Positions 6,327-9,575 of a stretch of 9,575 nucleotides of DNA are shown piece by piece. Positions within the stretch are counted from its first letter, which is position 1, and each line of letters opens with the position of its first letter. A program made the position numbers and the translations under genes. Source of the stretch: an uncultured Collinsella sp. (GTDB taxonomy: Bacteria; Actinomycetota; Coriobacteriia; Coriobacteriales; Coriobacteriaceae); assembly GCA_902462065.1 (NCBI GenBank), contig CABQAK010000057.1, forward strand, positions 1-9,575, in the 5' to 3' direction. The notes under the pieces are model-generated. The model searched no databases. It worked only from the letters and a program-made list of their open reading frames with translations, and was not told the origin of the DNA.

Positions 6327-6366
6327 TGCATGACCTTTCAATGGGTTCCCGAAATTTCAGCAGCGG

Positions 6367-7245
6367 TTATTTGCCCGCGGTGGCGGTGCCGGATTGCGAA
6401 GGGGGGACGACCTTGAGCGGCTTGACGAGAGAATCCTTGTGCGAAGCCGGCGCGGCTATCTCTTCGTTTTTGGCCTTGGTGGACTCGGAGCGAGTGATTT
6501 CCTCATCGAGTGCATCGATGTCGGCGTCCTCGACCACGGCGTTGAGCGACTCAAAAACGCGGTTCTTGAGCAGCGCGGTGTGCACGCCCTCCGTCAGGTC
6601 GTGAAGCTTCTTAAACGCACGCTCGAGCTTGGCGTCGCGCTCGTCATCGGAGGTATCCATGCCGAGCATGCTCACAAGCACCTGCTCAAACATCGAGGAC
6701 TCGCGGTTGGCGGAAGACACGTACTGACGCAGGTTGCGCGGCTCGATATGGAAGCGCGACAGCTCGGAGCAGTAGCGGATGATCGGAAAATCGCGACCAT
6801 CGACAAGCTCGCGATTCTGCGGACTCTTGATGATGCGAATGAGGTCGTTCTCGGCGAGCGAGCGGATAAACGAAATTTCGACGCCCAACATATCGGGAAT
6901 GGTCTCGATGGGATGCAGCTTTTGCTTAGTCTCCTTGGGCTCCGTCTTGAGCGGAACATCGGATAGCAAGCCCACCTCGTAGGCGAGCGTTGACAGGTCC
7001 GTGGCGTTTTCCAAGCGCTGCTTAATCACGTTGAGCGGCATGTAGCGGGTCTTCTGCAAGTGCAGGATGACCTCCAGACGATCAACGTCCTCCTTAGAGT
7101 ACTGACGGTATCCCTTAGGCGTACGATGAGGGGTAATGAGCCCCTCATCCTCTAGAAATCTAATTTTTGAGTTCGAAAGATCGGGGTATGCGCCTCGAAG
7201 TAGGTTGACGACTTGGCCGATACTCAGATAGTTGCGTTCGGCCAT
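6367..7245 (-). CDS. ftsR: FtsR-like MerR family transcription regulator
   Basis: A 292-aa DNA-binding protein. Residues 6-75 form a winged MerR helix-turn-helix: YLSIGQVVNLLRGAYPD, SKIRFLEDEGLITPHRTPKG and YRQYSKEDVDRLEVIL. The rest is not a metal- or drug-binding domain but the longer C-terminal region seen in the actinobacterial FtsR group (Rv1828 of Mycobacterium, cg1631 of Corynebacterium), and the tail from about 255 is low-complexity. In Corynebacterium the ortholog controls ftsZ expression; the assignment here rests on N-terminal similarity recalled from the family and on position directly after a GarA-like FHA gene, as in those genomes. The start at 7245 lies 3 bp after the FHA stop, with GGTGAG overlapping the end of that gene, which suggests translational coupling. 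It could instead regulate other growth genes. Confidence 0.75.
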   Translation of the reverse strand: MAERNYLSIGQVVNLLRGAYPDLSNSKIRFLEDEGLITPHRTPKGYRQYSKEDVDRLEVILHLQKTRYMPLNVIKQRLENATDLSTLAYEVGLLSDVPLKTEPKETKQKLHPIETIPDMLGVEISFIRSLAENDLIRIIKSPQNRELVDGRDFPIIRYCSELSRFHIEPRNLRQYVSSANRESSMFEQVLVSMLGMDTSDDERDAKLERAFKKLHDLTEGVHTALLKNRVFESLNAVVEDADIDALDEEITRSESTKAKNEEIAAPASHKDSLVKPLKVVPPSQSGTATAGK

Positions 7246-7248
7246 GCC

Positions 7249-7683
7249 CTACTCACCGGTTTCGATGCGCTCCGGCGTGCTCTCGTGGTAGATGAGCGTA
7301 AACGTACCGATCTGAACGGAAGAACCGTCGTGCAGCGGGGCTGCATTGACAATGGCACCGTCGACCCAGGTACCATTGAGCGAGCCCAGGTCCTCGATGC
7401 GAGCGCCGAGGCCCTCGCGAATAATGCGCGCGTGGCTGCGCGAAACGGTCATGTCATTAAGGAAGATGCCGTTCGCGGGATCGCGGCCGATGGTGGTCAC
7501 GTCGTCCTCGAGCTCAAAGGCGGCACCAGTCTGCGGACCCTTGACGATGGACAGGACGGGGGCGGTGATGCGCACGTTGGCCATGAGGTCGGGAACGGTG
7601 ACGTCGCTTGAAGGCACGCGGAATACGCAGGTAGCGTCAGCAGTCTTATCATTCTGAGGCATATTGTTAACCATGTTGTCCAT
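7249..7683 (-). CDS. garA: GarA/OdhI-like FHA domain protein
   Basis: A 144-aa cytoplasmic protein with one FHA domain at about 43-133. Phosphopeptide-binding landmarks are present: GR (66-67), SRSH (81-84) and LNGT (102-105). In GarA/OdhI the N-terminal tail is phosphorylated on one of two adjacent threonines, binds back to the FHA domain and releases 2-oxoglutarate-using enzymes. Here the matching stretch reads DATCVFRV (16-23): only Thr18 is kept and Ala replaces the first Thr. The start chosen is the ATG at 7683 with AGGGG (about 7689-7693) 5 nt before it; Met4 and Met8 are alternatives. It lies between a pgsA-type gene and the ftsR-like gene, matching the mycobacterial neighbourhood. The metabolic targets here are inferred. 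Confidence 0.78.
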   Translation of the reverse strand: MDNMVNNMPQNDKTADATCVFRVPSSDVTVPDLMANVRITAPVLSIVKGPQTGAAFELEDDVTTIGRDPANGIFLNDMTVSRSHARIIREGLGARIEDLGSLNGTWVDGAIVNAAPLHDGSSVQIGTFTLIYHESTPERIETGE

Positions 7684-7733
7684 GACAACCCCTAACTTAT
7701 CGCGGACGTGCCGCAAATAATGAACCGTACGTA

Positions 7734-7739
7734 ATCATA
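7734..7739 (-). promoter_or_regulatory. candidate -10 box for garA-ftsR-apt-nlpC
   Basis: The minus strand reads TATGAT in the 66-bp gap between the pgsA-type gene and the FHA gene. No good -35 is seen at 17 bp. It may give an internal promoter, but readthrough from pgsA is equally possible, since no terminator is visible in the gap. Confidence 0.35.
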
Positions 7740-7749
7740 CCCCAACGAA

Positions 7750-8454
7750 TCAGTCTTCGATTTCAGGGTTCAGAAAGTCGATGTCCTCGTCCTCGGGATG
7801 CGCGAGAGCCTGTTTAATGGCCACTCCGCCCTTAATGGAGTAGATGACAGCCGTGAGCATGGAGAAGATCACGCCGCCGTACACAAAGAAGATGCCGAGG
7901 GGCACCGAGCTTCCGTTGAGGCCCGGGAAGGCCGTAAGGGTTGAAGATAAAAGGTGCAGGCCGTCAATAACGGGGAAACCGAGCAGCATGAGTGAGAAGC
8001 CGGTCATGAGCAGCGCCGTGGCAATCTTTCCGGGAAAGACCACATCGATGGGGCGACGGTGATAATGACGCACGATAAGCGTGCCGATGCCCAGATAGAT
8101 GTCGCGGCCAATAATGAGTACGCAGACCCAGATGGGCAGCTCTCCGCGGACCACCAGTCCAAGTACGCCGGTGAACAGCAGCGCACGGTCGCAAATGGGA
8201 TCCATGACCTTGCCGAGCCACGAGACCGTCTTAGTCATGCGGGCGATCTGACCGTCCATCCAGTCGGTGGAGGCGGCAACGGCGTAGATAACGATGGCGA
8301 TGACACGGTTGTTATCCGTCACAAACAGGTACAGAAATACCAGGGTGAGGATCAGGCGCGTAAAGGTGATGAAATTGGAGATCGTAAAGATCTTATTCGA
8401 CGGGTAATCGGAAGTGCCGATAAGCTCCTTTTTGATCTTCTTTTTGATGCCCAC
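7750..8454 (-). CDS. pgsA: CDP-alcohol phosphatidyltransferase (PgsA type)
   Basis: A 234-aa membrane enzyme that joins a CDP-activated diacylglycerol to an alcohol, most likely glycerol-3-phosphate to give phosphatidylglycerophosphate. The full family motif is present: Asp64, Asp67-Gly68, Ala71-Arg72, Gly81, Asp85 and Asp89 with the correct spacing. About six hydrophobic segments can be seen (about 25-45, 50-63, 92-103, 107-127, 143-162, 186-207), with an acidic C-terminus. The start is taken as the GTG at 8454 with GGGGGAG (8459-8465) just before it; the 4-nt spacer is short. The frame stays open to 8580, but a likely promoter (8491-8519) lies inside that extension and the extra residues do not resemble the family. 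Substrate choice between glycerol phosphate and other alcohols is not fixed by the motif. Confidence 0.85.
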   Translation of the reverse strand: MGIKKKIKKELIGTSDYPSNKIFTISNFITFTRLILTLVFLYLFVTDNNRVIAIVIYAVAASTDWMDGQIARMTKTVSWLGKVMDPICDRALLFTGVLGLVVRGELPIWVCVLIIGRDIYLGIGTLIVRHYHRRPIDVVFPGKIATALLMTGFSLMLLGFPVIDGLHLLSSTLTAFPGLNGSSVPLGIFFVYGGVIFSMLTAVIYSIKGGVAIKQALAHPEDEDIDFLNPEIED

Positions 8455-8490
8455 AGGACTCCCCCGCTGGTTAACGACAAAACTTTCGAT

Positions 8491-8519
8491 ACTATACCCG
8501 TTCCAGCGATGTCTATCCA
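8491..8519 (-). promoter_or_regulatory. promoter of the pgsA cluster
   Basis: On the minus strand, TGGATA (8514-8519) and TATAGT (8491-8496) are separated by 17 bp, matching the housekeeping consensus at 4 and 5 of 6 positions. Transcription would begin near 8484, leaving a ~30-nt leader before the GTG at 8454. The -35 box overlaps one arm of the palindrome at 8515-8573. Confidence 0.5.
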
Positions 8520-8573
8520 GCGCAGCCATAGAGAGTCCAGACATGTGGAGGGCGCCTCTGGGCTGCGCTGGAT
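8515..8573. repeat. 13-bp inverted repeat upstream of pgsA
   Basis: Bases 8515-8527 (ATCCAGCGCAGCC) pair perfectly with 8561-8573. The 33-nt interior can form nested stems AGAG/CTCT (8530-8533 with 8556-8559) and TCCA/TGGA (8536-8539 with 8546-8549). No T run follows on either strand. It overlaps the pgsA -35 box, so a protein-binding site or cruciform affecting that promoter is possible; a structured RNA on the plus strand is another option. Confidence 0.6.
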
Positions 8574-8582
8574 TCTGCATTT

Positions 8583-8639
8583 GTGTACATCAGCCTCCAA
8601 AAGCGACATTTTTCGGCATCTTTGGTGGCTGGTGTACAC
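8583..8639 (+). terminator. 19-position hairpin with T-rich tail
   Basis: Bases 8583-8601 pair with 8621-8639 with one G-T pair and one mismatch, around a 19-nt loop. The plus strand continues as GTTTTGATT, so it resembles a terminator for rightward transcription. However, no plus-strand gene lies upstream within several kilobases. It may block antisense entry from pgsA into the ABC operon, or be the end of a small RNA covering the neighbouring inverted repeat. Confidence 0.5.
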
Positions 8640-8706
8640 GTTTTGATTCGGTGATTACATCGATCGGGAAAGTTGTTGCTTTAAGCAAATGCGTACGGGT
8701 CGAGAA

Positions 8707-8821
8707 GGGCTGGCACCAAAAGAGCCCAACGGCCGTTACGGCTTCGTTAGAAACGCGCCCCATCATGGATGGTGAACCCGAAAGGTAAGGCGCGCGGGCA
8801 CGGCGACTCGGCCCGCGCGCC
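8707..8821 (+). promoter_or_regulatory. structured leader of the ABC operon
   Basis: Three hairpins can form in the presumed 5' leader: GGGCT/AGCCC (8707-8711 with 8723-8727), then an 8-bp stem with a 2-nt bulge (8728-8748), then a very GC-rich 11-bp stem (8789-8799 with 8811-8821) just before the ribosome binding site AAAGGA (8830-8835). There is no T run, so any control would act on translation or on factor-dependent termination. Function is inference. Confidence 0.4.
8765..8788 (+). other. possible 7-codon leader peptide
   Basis: An ATG followed by six codons and TAA would encode MDGEPER. Its stop codon directly abuts the GC-rich hairpin at 8789-8821. No Shine-Dalgarno sequence is evident before it, so translation is doubtful; it is listed because the placement resembles leader-peptide attenuators of resistance genes. 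Confidence 0.2.
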
Positions 8822-8842
8822 CGGAAGAGAAAGGATAAGCCC

Positions 8843-9571
<729 letters not shown>

Positions 9572-9575
9572 CGGG

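Larger units (their letters stand above)
8455..8842. other. 388-bp intergenic region, pgsA / ABC operon
   Basis: No credible full gene is seen. From left to right it holds the pgsA promoter, two adjacent hairpins (8515-8573 and 8583-8639), a short palindrome TTGCTT-T-AAGCAA (8676-8688) that could be an operator, and a structured leader for the ABC gene. Base composition rises toward the right end, where the ABC operon starts. I find no secure promoter for the ABC gene. Confidence 0.5.

Noticed and set aside
8455..8580. 42-codon N-terminal extension of the pgsA-type gene
   Set aside because: A plausible promoter lies within it, and its sequence lacks family resemblance; the GTG at 8454 has a G-rich site before it.
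8059..8646. 195-codon plus-strand open frame antisense to pgsA
   Set aside because: The minus strand carries the complete CDP-alcohol phosphatidyltransferase motif and hydrophobic segments. The plus frame is charged, has no family features and ends in the intergenic hairpin.

Overview
The window looks like chromosome from a Coriobacteriia actinobacterium, most likely Collinsella or a close relative. This is inferred from moderate-to-high GC protein-coding DNA, strong AGGAGG-type ribosome binding sites, the actinobacterial gene order pgsA - garA-like FHA - ftsR-like MerR, and protein family content (MGDG-synthase-like glycosyltransferase, DUF1836 regulator, DegV, PcsB-like NlpC/P60 hydrolase). 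No species-level call is possible from the sequence alone.

Layout. 1-407 holds no gene. It carries two inverted copies of a hairpin element with a conserved loop (1-60 and 282-394) and a 21-bp hairpin terminator (157-207). A glycolipid glycosyltransferase (minus, 408-1709) and thioredoxin reductase trxB (plus, 1827-2765) are divergent. A DUF1836 regulator (plus, 2920-3531) and a degV/fakB-like gene (minus, 3605-4471) converge on a shared bidirectional terminator. Both have the same 29-bp palindrome in their upstream region, which suggests a small regulon. From 8454 down to 4636 runs a minus-strand cluster: pgsA-type phosphatidyltransferase, garA-like FHA protein, ftsR-like MerR regulator, adenine phosphoribosyltransferase (apt) and a secreted NlpC/P60 hydrolase, closed by a terminator at 4580-4612. 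8455-8842 is a structured intergenic region. From 8843 a clearly more GC-rich ABC-transporter operon begins (LanF/BcrA-type ATPase, then a permease whose first codons overlap by 4 bp and run off the window), consistent with a separately acquired antimicrobial-peptide immunity or resistance module.

How the genes fit together. The pgsA-garA-ftsR-apt-nlpC cluster links membrane phospholipid synthesis, a kinase-switched metabolic FHA protein, a division-gene regulator, purine salvage and a peptidoglycan hydrolase, so it reads as a growth and envelope operon. DegV (fatty-acid binding) and the glycosyltransferase (diacylglycerol glycolipids) are further lipid functions. The most unusual content is non-coding. 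Two hairpin families keep the apical sequence while the stem bases change in a compensatory way, and a matched operator pair links DUF1836 with degV.
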